Origin: Strongylocentrotus droebachiensis
Taxonomy: Eukaryota; Echinodermata; Echinoidea; Camarodonta; Strongylocentrotidae
Assembly (NCBI GenBank): GCA_035222895.1
Contig: JAVYIG010000907.1
Location: 62,001-126,000, forward strand
Length of the DNA stretch: 64,000 bases
Direction of reading: 5' to 3'
The translations under genes were made by a program, and so were the position numbers. The notes beneath the pieces are model-generated. The model did not search any database, was not told where the DNA came from, and was given only the letters and a program-made list of their open reading frames with translations. Below are positions 47,084 through 59,332 of this stretch, piece by piece; the first letter of the stretch is position 1; each line of letters starts with the position of its first letter.

Positions 47084-47240
47084 CAAGTTCAAGTTCAAAT
47101 TCATTTATATCCCTTTTTTTTTTCTTATACATAATATAATTAATTTCTGGTGCATCCTTCACTAATAAACCCAAACAGTACAAACAAGTTTGTCCAATTA
47201 GAATAACCAAGGTAGAAGTATGCATATTAGTCAATTACAA
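47084..47240 (-). mobile_element. Possible LINE 3' end with (TTGAA)n tail
   Basis: CAAGTTCAAGTTCAAATTCA followed by TTTAT is, on the minus strand, a TTGAA-type tandem end, as seen in L2/CR1-like LINEs. A similar end lies at 55,688. No coding sequence is visible. Confidence 0.4.
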
Positions 47241-47262
47241 CATAATGAATGGGTTTAACGTT

Positions 47263-49020
47263 TCATCCTTCAGTGTATAAACATGACGTACAGTGGAGGG
47301 GCCTACAGTCAAGGTAGGCCCGACTATGTTGCTCATAAAACCAAATAAAAACCTGTGTGAAGTGATATTCAATTACATTTGTATCTAGAACCGCCAGGAT
47401 ATGAACACTTCCCTCGCCTATACGTGGAGTGATACAGTACGACATGAACTAGATCTGACTCCGCAGTACCACATTCGCCTCCTATATCTCGTTACAAAGA
47501 ACAATAAAACGTACTTTTATCTTTCGCCGACATGCACACTTTGCCCAGAAGCATGCATTTTATGATTTCCAAATCAGTTATATCTAGAACATTCAGGATA
47601 TGAACATTTATCTCGCCTTGTGCAACAGTGAAATAAGTCACATGATAACATGATCGACCACCCTCTCCTCCTCCTCCTCCTATCTCGTTTCTAAGAGCTA
47701 TTCAAAAGATTTTCTCTGTCGCGTGTATGAACATTTTGCTCTGAAGCATGCGCTTTATGATTTTCAAATACATTTTCATCTAGAGCCTTCGGGACATGAA
47801 CAGTTATCTCGCCCTGTCTGGAATTACCACATGAAGTAAATCCTTTGACTACATGAATATCTCCTCCTTTTCCTGTTCCTCCAGACCTCTTATCTCGTTT
47901 CTGAGAACTTTTAAATCCATCCGTCACTGATGTGACAAATTTTGCTCTGAAGCAAAATCTGAGACTTTTTGAAATTACATTAATCTCCGAAACTTTCCTT
48001 CAGGATACGTATTTTCCGCCGTCCTGCGTGAAAAAATACAACAGTTAAAAAATAGGTCGCATGACTTCATGACCACCCGCCTCTTCTCCTATCTCGATGT
48101 AAGAACTTTTTAACCGCTTTTCTCCGTCAAATATTACATGAACACTGTGATCTGAAGCACGCTTTTTCATAATTTCCAACCACATTTTCGTCTAGAGCCT
48201 TTAGGATACGAACATTTCCTTCGTCTGCGTAGGACGATATAACATGAAATAGGTCACATGACTACGTGACCAACCTACCCCCCCCCCTCCTCCTTCTTCT
48301 ATCTCGCTTTTAAGAACTACATGTATTTAACAGCTTTTATCCGTCACTTATACATTGTTTGAACACTTTGCTCTGAAGCTTGCCTTTCATAACTTCCAAC
48401 TTTATTTTCGTCTAGAGCCTTAAGGGTACGAACATTTCCTTCGTCTGCGTAGGACGATATAACATGAAATAGGTCACCATGACTACGTGACCACCCTACC
48501 CCCCTCATCCTCCTACTACTTCCTCTTCTATCTCGCCTCTAAAAACTATTTAACAGATTTCATCCGCCGTTAAGGCATAAATATGTAATTTTGACTGAAT
48601 TGCCTTAAAAAAAATCAAACAACAAAATAGTATAGGAACATTTTGCTCTGAAGCATGCCTTTCATAATTTCCAACTTTATTTTCGTCTAGAGCCTTGAGG
48701 CCGCGAACATTTCCTCTGTCTGCGTAGGACGATATAACATTTAATAGGTCACCATGACTACGTGACTATCCTCTCCTCCCTCTCCTTCTATCCCGTTACT
48801 AAGAACTATTTAATAGCTTTTATCCTTCACTTAGACATGTACATTGTATGAACACTTTGCTCTGAAGCATGCATTTCACAATTTCCAACTTTATTTTCGT
48901 CTAGAGCCTTGAGGGGCACGAACATTTCCTTCGTCTGCGTATGATGACAGAGAACATGAAATAGGTCACCATGACTACGTGACTATCCTCTCCTCCTCCT
49001 CCTCCTCCTATCTCGTTTTC
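47263..49020 (+). repeat. ~200-bp tandem repeat, about eight units
   Basis: The anchor TCTAGA or its variant recurs at 47,384, 47,583, 47,779, about 47,982, 48,191, 48,411, 48,686 and 48,900, with spacings of 196-220 bp and one of 275 bp. Each later unit reads TTTGCTCTGAAGCATGC, TTCCAACTTTATTTTCGTCT, CGAACATTTCCTTCGTCTGC, GATATAACATGAAATAGGTC, ATGACTACGTGACC, a C/T-rich block and ATCTCG. Units on the right agree better than those on the left. The long unit near 48,570 carries an insertion bounded by TTAAGGCA and TTGCCTTAA. Confidence 0.9.
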
Positions 49021-49315
49021 TATCATGTCTGAGAGGTGAGTGCGAGGTCTCTATGCGCTAGCAGCAATAGGCGACCGAGATAGGGGAGTGATTTTCACCA
49101 TCGGAACTAGCTTGGATGGGGGCGGCCTGGGATGGATTCATTCATTACGGTCGCAAAGTGAATAAAATCTTGCCCTCTGGTGCTAATAATCTAGAGATAC
49201 AATGGTGATCACTGGATTCAGATACTGCCTTAATTATAGCTATCATTCTAGAAAGAATGGGACACAGCCATGGTGGTATTTTATAGTCGTTAACGACCTT
49301 CGTTTATCATCCATC

Positions 49316-49500
49316 CAGTGGCGGATCCAGGGGGGGGGCCCCGGGGGCCCGGGCCCCCCCCCCCTTGAGAAAAAAATCATGTAAAATCACGCGATTTTTA
49401 CCTTTTTTGGGGGTTGGGCCCCCCCCCCTGGCGCTCAAGGGGGGGGGTGCAAATTTTAAAATTTTCGAGGACCAAAAAAAAAAAAAAAAATGTGCTCACT

Positions 49501-49537
<37 letters not shown>

Positions 49538-49749
49538 ACTGAGCGACTTTTCGGCTGGCTGAGTCGTTGCGATTTTTTTTTGGACTCCAAAAAAAAAAAA
49601 AAAAAGTGTCCGCTTACCCCCCCCCCCCCACCCCCCCCCCCCCCCCCCCACTGAGCGACTTTTCGGCCGGCGCGATTTTCAAATTTTCGGGAGCAAAAAT
49701 AAAAAAAAAGTTGGGCCCCCCCCCCTTAGAAATCCTGGATCCGCGCCTG
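49316..49749. mobile_element. hAT-type MITE with perfect 8-bp target duplication
   Basis: Ends: CAGTGGCGGATCCAGG at the left and, reversed, CAGGCGCGGATCCAGG at the right. CATCCATC is present at 49,308-49,315 and again at 49,750-49,757: an exact 8-bp target duplication, the hallmark of hAT elements. The inside is mostly homopolymer: C-runs up to about 37, A-runs, and two tandem units around CACTGAGCGACTTTTCGGC. It has no transposase. Confidence 0.93.
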
Positions 49750-49757
49750 CATCCATC

Positions 49758-51344
49758 ATAATGAGAATAACACAAATAGAACTTAAAATCATGGAAAAGG
49801 CGAAGGGTATACAGTGTACGGTAATTTGTGCGATTTTGTATGCATTTTACTCTTGAGGCAGGAACGCGGACTTCTGTCGGAATTAAATACTTTGCATAGA
49901 AGATATTTCCTGGTCGGTCGACGGAACTTTATAATCTTTAAGAAGAGGGAACGACACTCGAGGGGTCGGAAGAATGAACAGATGCAATGTTTAACCTCAT
50001 TGAATTATAATTAACCTAATTTCCAACAATGAAAACTAGGTCATTTCCCTCGGGAACCGAATGTGATCTCATACCTTGATTGACTTTATTTTGAAATGGT
50101 GAAAATAGAGAGATAAAAATGAGTTAGGGAAATTTGATTGAGATGTTCGCATATTTGAAATGAAATTTTTCGATTATGAGATAGATATGGGAAATGAATG
50201 ACTCTCAGAAATCTGGCGTGAGACACAATTCTACTCATCTCGATTCGAAAATTCAAATTCAGAACACAATCCACACAGAAATGAATCAAGAAATGTTCTT
50301 TTTAAAGAAATTTATGCAAAAAAAGAAAGAATATATTTGAGGGGATGGTGGTTGTTTTATCAACTTTATTTGTTTACGCTTTCATACTAATTTAACCTCA
50401 CACATGCACAAACACATAATGTTTAGATATTAGCTTGTTCAAGAATCGTTTGGAGGCACGCATTTACCTTCACCTTCATAATCATAGATCATTTTCCTTT
50501 ACGGATGTTTTCCAAAATATTAAGATTTTATTTATTTGCATTATCTTATTTTCGTACAATATCCCAAGTCCTTTGGTAGCGAAAAAAGACGTTATAATCA
50601 CGATAATCCGATATTCGCTATGTGCACGAAAGGCATTATCATTAGTACTATTATCATCAATATTATCATAATTCTTATTATTATTGTATGAGGTCGACCT
50701 ATACATTTTCCATTTTGAACCACTAGTACATGGTCATCGGATATGCATGATGACAATAATCAATCCTTAGTCATCTCCCCAGTGTTACCTGTACAGCAAC
50801 CAAGTAGTCAGGCTTTCCTTTTACAGTAATGGGAATGTAGATAGCGCTCAATAAGTTCAATTATGCTGATGAATGCCTGACATTTCAAAAGATGCGCGAT
50901 GGCAAATGATCAGATCATTTAGCAATGGACACCAGAAATGGGTCAATAATGTACCAATGGAAATGTTCTCGTATAACTAGATTTTGTTAATGTTCGAGTA
51001 CCTTTATTTGGTCACTGCAGATGAAGTTTTAGACCACCAGAAGGATTGTGTGACGTCAGAAAGATATCAACATAATTATAAAGCCAAAGGAAATGTAAAG
51101 TTCTGAATCTTTCTCAATTCCCGCATGGAAAGTATTTTATTAGAAATGAGAATTGTTCTGGAAGTGCTCTCATATTTCGAATGTCGTCTACACTCTTGGA
51201 CTAAATGTTGATGCCCATGCATTCCAAATTGTATCCAGGGTTCGATGTCGAACCTTATTATTTCAAACCTTTGGAAAACCATAACAAATAAAATTGTGAG
51301 GTGTAGATTACAAACGTTGGTGCAGCAGGGTTGACAAAATTGTA
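49758..51344. other. Non-coding
   Basis: No gene or element recognised in about 1.6 kb. Confidence 0.5.
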
Positions 51345-51439
51345 TCACCCCCTTTCTCCTTTTCTCTATCTTTCTCTTCCTCTTTTGCTCTTTTTTCTCT
51401 TTTGCATTATCTTTATTATATTACATCTTCTTCTTCCTT

Positions 51440-51471
<32 letters not shown>

Positions 51472-51507
51472 ACACACAGACACACACACACACACACACA
51501 CACACGT
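51345..51507. repeat. (CT)n-(CA)n compound microsatellite
   Basis: CT-rich sequence ends in CTCTCT (51,440-51,471) then CACACA (51,471-51,505). Confidence 0.9.
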
Positions 51508-54500
51508 TGTCTTCATTATATCCCAGCTCTTCTTCCGAATGACTTGGGTCTCCGTGGCCATGGCTGAAGTCGCATTCGTCAGTGTAGTAGCTAGGCCTCC
51601 ATTTCTTACTGCTTTCATCTACTGTTTTTCCCCGATCCCTCGTCCTAAACCTGAGCACCTACCACTGTCATTCTTCACCCTCGACCTACTTCCAAACCAA
51701 CACAAGCCACGGATTAACCTATTTGGAGCGCTGGGGTGAGATAGTATATCGAGGCGACCCATCGTCTTAAATGGTCCAACCCTCTCGCGCTAATTGCCAG
51801 AAGTCTAGGAGTGACCACGCGCACGTCTCCGCCGGAGCTCTATCTGGTGAAACCTCACCTGATTTAAGTAAGATCAGGGGACCATCCTGTCCTCCCATTA
51901 CATATTAAAGATATTAAAGCTCAGTCCGTCCTGGTCAAGCGATTACAATGAGGAAGAAACTATTATTAAGGCAACTCGGGAGGCTGGTTATACGTGCATA
52001 GAACATGAAATATGATGCTGAGGGTGAGGTTTTTTTAAAATTAATTATCGAAATGATAATAAATTGACTCAGTCTTAAATGTCACATAAAGCGCATATAA
52101 AAATGGTTATATTGGACTATACACACACTTTTAGCCTTAATATGTGATCCAAATCTTTCAGCCGTTCCTCATGGGGGTATTTAAAGAGAAATAATTTTTG
52201 GGGGTCATTTCTACGATGATATTCTTCAAATGCGACATACAAAGAATACGAAAGCCCTTTACATGTTTTTATTTACCCTTTAACAGAACACAATCTTATC
52301 TTTAATGCACCATTTATTTGATCTTTTGTTTCTGCTTCACTGCATACACGGTGGCTGGGAAGTATATTGATTTGACGTAATAAACGACGTCCATTTTCAG
52401 CTTGATTTCCCTTCTCAATGGAAATATTAATTTTCATACTTTTTTTCTTCAAAAGCATGCGAGATGACAACTCTGTATCCTTAACAAAAATAGACTGATA
52501 AATTAATGCATATTAATCAAATAGGCCTCAATGAAAATTGAAAATAACCAAAGAAATACATAAATGGAAGAATGTATACAAATAAAAAAAAAATACATAA
52601 AAAGACAAACAAATAAATACATAAATATATAAATACATGGACACAAAATTGGAATAATTGTTGAAAGTCAACAAAGGAGTAAATTCGTAGCCTACACCCT
52701 GCTCCGCTCCATGTCATGCTAAAGTAAGAGTGACTTAGCGCCTATACTAACAAAAGTATGGTAATGAAAGATCCACGATTTTCTGACGGAAACATGTTGG
52801 GGAGTTTGAAAACCGCAAAAGTCCACGATATCTTTAACTACGTCACGGGTAATATAAAGAGACATCATTTCACTGTCTAGCTGTTGTAAGTCTTATCCCT
52901 ACGCGATCATTTCTCTTCGAAAAATAAAATCCACCTACCATTTTGACAGTCCCGAAGTCGCTCCTGACAAAACACAAAAATATAATAAGGGATAACGGTC
53001 AATGAATAACTTGGTTGCCATAGAGGCAAAAACCTTCCGGTATATGGACATGGCATCTTGAGAGTATTCATTAATGTTTGATCCCTGTTGACATTTTAAA
53101 TTATTTTTGAAAGATGGGAGCCTTTTCCGGCGCCCATCACATTCTTCTGGAAAGAGCAAGTTCGTTTAACTGCATATGCGCTCTTTTGAGCTGTAATGGT
53201 TTTGGTAAACACTATTTACCCTTTTTTAGTCTATGCTCATAAGACGTCTAAGGTAAGTTATGTTCTAGGTAGAACGGTTGAGTGTTTTGTGTGTACGGCT
53301 TCATGTCATGATTTTAAAGAAACAAACACTTTTTGTCATGTTTTTAGTGCCACGGTCCATAAACAAAAGACCCTTTTTTGTTAAACCGTTATTCTCATAT
53401 CCTACACAGAAATATCAAGCTTAATACGAGTAACGATTTGTGATATTTGATGACTTTAAACAAGTCGTCTGCTGAAAGTCAGAAAAGTGTTACCCTTGGG
53501 GTTCATATAGCAGACGACATTTCATACGTAATCCACGAGTTATTTTTCTCTATGGAAAAATACACAGTTAACGTAATAATCTGAATCAAAATGATATTGT
53601 AATGGTTCGTAAAGTTACTAATTTTGATTCAAATGAAGGTTTTAGAATAGAAATATCATAGAAATGTAACCTCTAAATGGCGCCTCTACCATGTCTGCTA
53701 TGAATAGGAGGTTTGTCGAGTAATGGGTCTCGAAAGAAGGAATGAAAAGGTAATGTGAATGGGAGAGGCCAGCTATACAAACAGTCATCTTTGATCGTGA
53801 GTAATCTGCCACATTTTCCTAACCTAAACATAACTACTCTTCTACGACAGACAGAAGTAACTGACGTCTGAGGTAAATTGAATTCAGTCATGTCAGTATA
53901 AAGATACCCTAGACAGAGATGATATATTTTGATGAGGACATTTTTGGAAGTAATATACTACCACGTAGTCATTTCTCATAATCTGCTTAAAAGAATCAAC
54001 TTTGGGCATGATTCTGTGACCTTTTGACACTTTATGACCAACATTTCTGTAATGTGTGACATGCCTCCTTTTGACACTGTATAGTGCAGGCTATGTCTCT
54101 CGCCTCCCCCTGTAATGGATGCGATGCGCCAACGTTGAGTTCATTAACAGGACGATGCAAACACAATACCGGTGTTCCAGTTCACAGCCTGGAACACTGC
54201 AATTTGGGATTCGAAAGGGTTGAATTCGATGGACTCCAACTAGATAACGTTATTAAAGATCACCGGTGTGGAGGTTGAGCGAAGCAATCACGGAGCATGT
54301 CTTTTGAGAATTGGTATTTAGCAGTCGATAAATAGGTCACTGTTTAGGCTACACGTGTTTAAAATCAGATGTGGTTTAGAGGTTTTCCTCAATATTTGCA
54401 AGCCTTTGGAAAAACAGGTTTGAAGTCATTTGTTCATTAAAAATATGATTTTGAAACATTTGTTGCTCACACCGATACGGCTTCGTCATAAGCCCCCACC

Positions 54501-54824
54501 AATTAAAGAAGGGGAAACATGGTTTTCAAGAAATAACAAAACTAGTGTGTTATTAATACCCGATTTCCATAAATTACAATTTATGTCCAATAATATATGA
54601 ATTCATTATAATTCGTATTCACATTAAGCTACCTCTACTTGACTGTATAGACAAAAACAGATAGATAATTTGTTTTAAGAGGTGGAAACTCGACGTTGCT
54701 TAAATGTATTGATGAATAGAATTGGTTCAGATTGCAGAAACTCTCCAAAATAACCCTCAAAACATGACTAATCATTGTTTTTAGTCTTTTTTGAGTCCGT
54801 ATCCATCTACCTATCTATATAGTT
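51508..54824. other. Long non-coding stretch
   Basis: TTAAAGCTCAGTCCG then GGTCAAGCGATTACAATGAG (51,916-51,952) looks like a diverged start of the family-3 TTAA element. A-rich ATACATAAAT repeats lie at 52,555-52,640. GTTGCCATAGAGGCAA near 53,014 is X-box-like but imperfect. No gene recognised. Confidence 0.45.
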
Positions 54825-54870
54825 GTCTGTCTGTCTGTCTCGCTTTGTCTCTGTCTGTCTAGGTGTCGCT
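54825..54870. repeat. (CTGT)n microsatellite
   Basis: GTCTGTCTGTCTGTCT and variants. Confidence 0.85.
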
Positions 54871-55687
54871 CAGTGCCTCTCTGTCATTCATTTCCAAACT
54901 CTGTTCTAGATTTCCTCTAAAATTTCTCCACAAACAATCTAAGCCAGATGTGAAAAGTGAAAAACATCCCGTTCTTTCCTTCGACGTTCTCCCTAGCCCC
55001 AATCCACCCGTTTCCAATTCCATAACTTACATCGTCATCATAAAAGAACATTGACAACAAAAAATCGTTGAGTTTGCTCGGGTGAAGTCAATTCTCTCAA
55101 GAAGTGATTTTCCACTGATTGATAATGATTTTGCGTGCGTTCGTTTAGAAGGACAAATATCCGGCCGGCTACCGAAATGCCAGGCTCCCATGAAGCGCTC
55201 TTCTCTCCTGGCTTCCGGAGTTTTTTGTCCTAAGAGCAGACAGGCTCTTCCCTCTGCTTCCATCGGTCATATTTCATTCTTTGCCTTCCGATTTTTGACT
55301 GCTTGCTCATGCCCTTAACTGTACTATTTGAATCGGCACCATGGGACAAAATTTAGTCGAATTTAGTGTCCTCCTAACTATTCCTAAGATACAAGCGGAG
55401 GAATAAAAAAACGACGATCTCCAATCAATTCGAGTGAACCATTTTCTATTTATTGGAGTCTGGTCAGTTGATTGTGTATCGCTATTTGTTTTACAGGATC
55501 AAATAGACTCTATACACTGAATAAAAAATTGAATGACTTTCTAATGTTTGGAATAAGAGGAAGAGGTATTACAGTGAGACACTTGTATTAGCTGTTACTA
55601 ATAAAGAACCATTTTTAAAGGTAACTTTTCGAATACTGTGTGGTCTAAAAAAAAAGGGGGGGGAAGGGGTTCAGCACTTACATATAC
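54871..55687. other. Non-coding
   Basis: Opposite-strand 78-codon ORFs at 55,027-55,318 show no domain. An A-run and G-run lie at 55,648-55,668. Confidence 0.4.
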
Positions 55688-55735
55688 AATTCAATTCAAA
55701 TTCAATTCAAACTTTATTGATTTCAATCCAAACAG
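55688..55735 (-). mobile_element. Possible LINE 3' end with (TTGAA)n
   Basis: CAATTCAATTCAAATTCAAT followed by TCAAACTTTATTGATTTCAA: on the minus strand a TTGAA-type tandem end like that at 47,084. The length of the rest is unclear. Confidence 0.4.
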
Positions 55736-56845
55736 ATAGGATCATGTACATTTGTCCGTCTTATCAAACGTTCTGCTTTAAAATTTCGGGTCTTGAATCT
55801 CATTTCGGCCATGTGCATCATTCATGTGACGTTTTAAGGATGGGTCCCCCCCCCCCAACTGATTTCTTGAAAAGGCATATATTTTTAAATAGTTGAAAGT
55901 CTAAAATGAAATATAACGTATTTTCATTCTTAACTTTTTAGTGTATAATCTTTAAACCATCATTCAGGTATATTTATTGGTCGCTTTCACTGATAATATT
56001 AGACACGTCGAAAGTGTATTTGTATGAGGTTTTTGTAATGAAAGTCAATCATGTCCGTATTCTTTTCCAGCCCACGCTCTGTTGATAATCCACTACAAAC
56101 TTACAAATTTAAAGATAACATCATTTCTGAGTAAGCACAGCGATGTCATTCACCGCTCATATGCAAACAAAGGTTGTAGCCATTTCATTAATGGCACACG
56201 TGTTATTTCTTTTAACCTGCCGATAATTATCTCTCAAGTTCATGATCACACTATACATCGATCTCCCTTGCTTTTAATTAACCATGCAGAAGTCAACTTC
56301 CGACCCCGTTTTTTGTTACTAGAGTGAACCCTTACGTACGTGTATCCGATTTATCGGTTTGTTAGCGATGGGGAGATTATGCATTATGGCAGGTAGAAAC
56401 CGGTGACGCCTCACGTTATAGCAAAGTCAGGGAAAACGTCTGGGTCGTTCGTGGCCACGCCGCCAACGCTGTCCTACTAGATAATATTTATTAAATGCAT
56501 GTAACGGGTGGCGCAAGCATCTGTGAGGAAAGGTGATATGAAAAATCCGACCCGATTTTTATCTGTTTTTCAGTTTTGTTTTGTTTGTTTTGCCTGTTTT
56601 CCTATGATCTCAAAGACTTTCTGTGAATCACGATATGGCAATGTCAATAGCCATGTGCATCACCTAATTCAATATTTGCCATGCTAAAGGCATATTTTGT
56701 AATCTGACCTTGGTTTTCTAAGATCAATATTGATTTGAATTGAGGTGAGATCTTAAAATTCCCTACAATCATGGTTTTTAGTTAGTTTCAACAAACCGTC
56801 GAATATGTAGGTTAAAAGCTTACTACAACGACATGGACTTCACCT
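55736..56845. other. Non-coding
   Basis: A C-run lies at 55,847-55,857. Nothing else supported. Confidence 0.5.
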
Positions 56846-57002
56846 GGGCCCCGTTGCATACAACTTACAATTGATGGTAAATCTGCCATTAATGGCAACT
56901 TCCATGGAAACCTCGGTTTGATTGCGGGCTGCTGAGTGATGTTGCCCTGGCACTAAATATTGATGGCAAAATCACCATCGTTGTTTCATGCAACGGGGCA
57001 CC
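56846..57002. mobile_element. MITE with GGGCCCCGTTGCAT ends
   Basis: The left end GGGCCCCGTTGCATACAAC pairs with the right end, whose reverse complement is GGTGCCCCGTTGCATGAAAC. Inner blocks TTGATGGTAA and AATATTGATGGCAA with TTAATGGCAACT continue the foldback character. 157 bp, no ORF. Confidence 0.85.
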
Positions 57003-57838
57003 GGAATACTTTTTTAATAATTTTAATCTACTTCAAAGTTCTACCACCTAGATCATCCTGAAGTAGGAGTCGATAGGTTTGTGGAAGATTACCCATTAAT
57101 GTTATTCATTATTTTTATGATGTGGTGATATCTATTTTACTGTCTATGAAGAAGGAAACAAAAATGTAATAAAGCTTTGAAATATTCATCTTGCATTTTT
57201 TTTCTCCTCCTTCTACTCGTATGCTCTCTATCTGACTTTCCCTCTCTCTATGAGTACCTTTTTTTTAAACCAATCTCTCAGACACAAATTGATGTAGCCT
57301 TATTTCTTGGTTTACATGGCAACTGTTTGCAGCCTTTTCATTTAATTGCAAGTAATTGGTAATAATGACCCATTTTGTGAAATTGTTGAGGTGTTAGATA
57401 TACGTAAACCACACAATTTTAAGAGGAAATATATATTTCATGCGAATTCAACCAATTTTTTGTTATAGATCGCTGCGGTTTTCATCTTTACTACGAACAT
57501 TATCGCCGTTAACTGTTAATTAGCTTCAATTAAGTGTGCATATTGAACATATTATACTAGATTTCAGAACGATGCCTCATAATAAAGGGTATTAACGGCT
57601 TCGCTTTCAACATGCAAGGCACGAATGTTCTTCGACAGGATGCATGTATTTAGTTTCGTGTTCCAGACGACATGATAACAAAGTTGTATCGATGTTAGGA
57701 TCTCCGGTGATCGATCAATAGATGCGGACGAAAAAAGTTCTCCGCCTTTTGGCGCCCAAGCATGCGGCTCGGCTATCAGATGGCCTTAATAGATGTTTCA
57801 CTTTGTAACAACATCGGGAAGCGTTTAGAATTACGCTA
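57003..57838. other. Non-coding
   Basis: A short pyrimidine patch lies at 57,190-57,250. Nothing recognised. Confidence 0.45.
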
Positions 57839-58257
57839 GTGTTTCTCTCCTTGTTCATTTTCGTCTACATAGTTCTTTTTTGTTTGTCTTACCTCATTAA
57901 TTTAAACGTTCTTCTATTTCTTTTCTTTTTTCGCATGTCCATCTGCCCTTCTCTTTCCCTCTACTTTTTGCCTTGTCTTTTATTTGTTTTCCGTGTTCTG
58001 TTTCTTATCAGTACTATTTGAGATGTTCTATCCATTGCCATATCCACTTCATCATCATATTACCATCATGATCCAATATTGAAATCATAAATATCACCTC
58101 TCCTTTTCATCCTCCCTCTTTCCTTTTCTCTATCTTCCATTTTGTCACTTCTTCTTCTTCGTTTTCTTTCTCTTCCTCTTTCTCCTCTCCGTTTCCTTTT
58201 TCTTCTTCTTCTTCTCCTCATTCTTCTTTACATTCTTCTTCTTCTTCTTCTTTTTCA
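57839..58257. repeat. Pyrimidine-rich tract ending in (CTT)n
   Basis: T/C-rich sequence with CTTCTTCTT blocks at 58,146-58,158 and 58,198-58,255. Leu/Phe-rich ORFs arise from it. Confidence 0.8.
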
Positions 58258-58563
58258 GACTTCTTCGAACAAAACTGAACTCCATAATGACACATCGAGC
58301 ACTTTTGATAGGTCTAATACTTTATCAGCTAATACTTGAACCATAAGATTGACAAATTTGTGCATAATCAGACAAATATTTTACGTTTAAGAGTTTCACA
58401 TATTACATTTTTCAATGAATCAAGCATTGAAGGCCAATAGTTGCACTGAAATACAATATATAGTTAGATCATAATATAAATAGTACATATTTCATGATTT
58501 CTATCTCAAAGTGATGTAAATGAATGTGTGGGTTCTCGAAAAATACTGGGGTACATTAGCAAG
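58258..58563. other. Non-coding
   Basis: Nothing recognised. Confidence 0.4.
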
Positions 58564-58587
58564 CAAGGCTCAAATTAATTTTTTGTC

Positions 58588-58666
58588 CACGGGGGCTCTT
58601 CCAAAAAAAAAAAGAGCCCCCGTGAGCCCTCTCACGGGGGCTCTTTTAGTACCGACGGGGGCTCTT
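58588..58666 (+). repeat. GC-rich hairpin cluster 1 (CACGGGGGCTCTT)
   Basis: The 13-mer CACGGGGGCTCTT occurs at 58,588-58,600 and 58,633-58,645, its exact reverse complement at 58,612-58,624, and a one-base variant at 58,654-58,666. The first pair forms a perfect 13-bp hairpin around an A-rich loop. The plus-strand translation through it includes RAPVSPLTGALLVPTGAL. It aligns, in codon phase, with the cluster at 59,698-59,793. Confidence 0.88.
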
Positions 58667-58923
58667 TTTTTAATACAAATATTCATTGAATTGGTACCCA
58701 TGAAAACCCTAAATTCCTTGGTATTTTATCATTATCATTTATTTAAGTCGGCATTTTCCCTTTTAGAAATTTTCTTGTTACGTAGCTGTTATTGACTTTT
58801 ATCTCCGTGATGACATTCTCTTCTTTTCTTCCCGCTCTGCACATAATGTCCTCCTCATTATTCGGAGCAACCTTATTTACATTCTTTCTTTACTTTTAGT
58901 TTTTACCATATCCTTCCAAAACA

Positions 58924-59305
58924 CAGGGGCGGATCTAGCTTTTTGCTAAGGGTGGGGGGTAAACCAAATACGATGTGGAGCATCGTCCACGAGCCGCGTA
59001 GCGGCGAGGCGATTTTTGTTGTTGCTATTTTGAACCCCCGTAAGTGATGCTTTCCTAGCATCTACTAACATGCGGAGCATCGTCGACGAGCCGCAAAGCG
59101 GCGATGCGATTTTTTTTTGGCGCTATTTTGAACCCCCGTTAGTGATGTTTTCCTGGCATCTACTGACATCTACTAATACTGTGTAGGTCTGGACACAATG
59201 ACACATGATAGCATTTTTCTATGCACATCACATTTTCACTTGGCAGCCCAAGGGGGAAGGGGGGGGGGGTGGTTAAACCCCCTAAACCGCCTAGATCCGC
59301 CCCTG
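58924..59305. mobile_element. hAT-like MITE with CAGGGGCGGATCTAG ends
   Basis: The left end CAGGGGCGGATCTAGC pairs with the right end, reverse complement CAGGGGCGGATCTAGG. The flanks (CCAAAACA and CAACATGC) do not form an 8-bp duplication. Inside, a 97-bp unit is present twice (GGAGCATCG at 58,977 and 59,074), each with GAGCCGC-AGCGGCGA hairpins and GCTATTTTGAACCCCCGT. The ends are related to those of the element at 49,316. Confidence 0.87.
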
Positions 59306-59332
59306 CAACATGCATCTTTGGTGATCTTCTTC

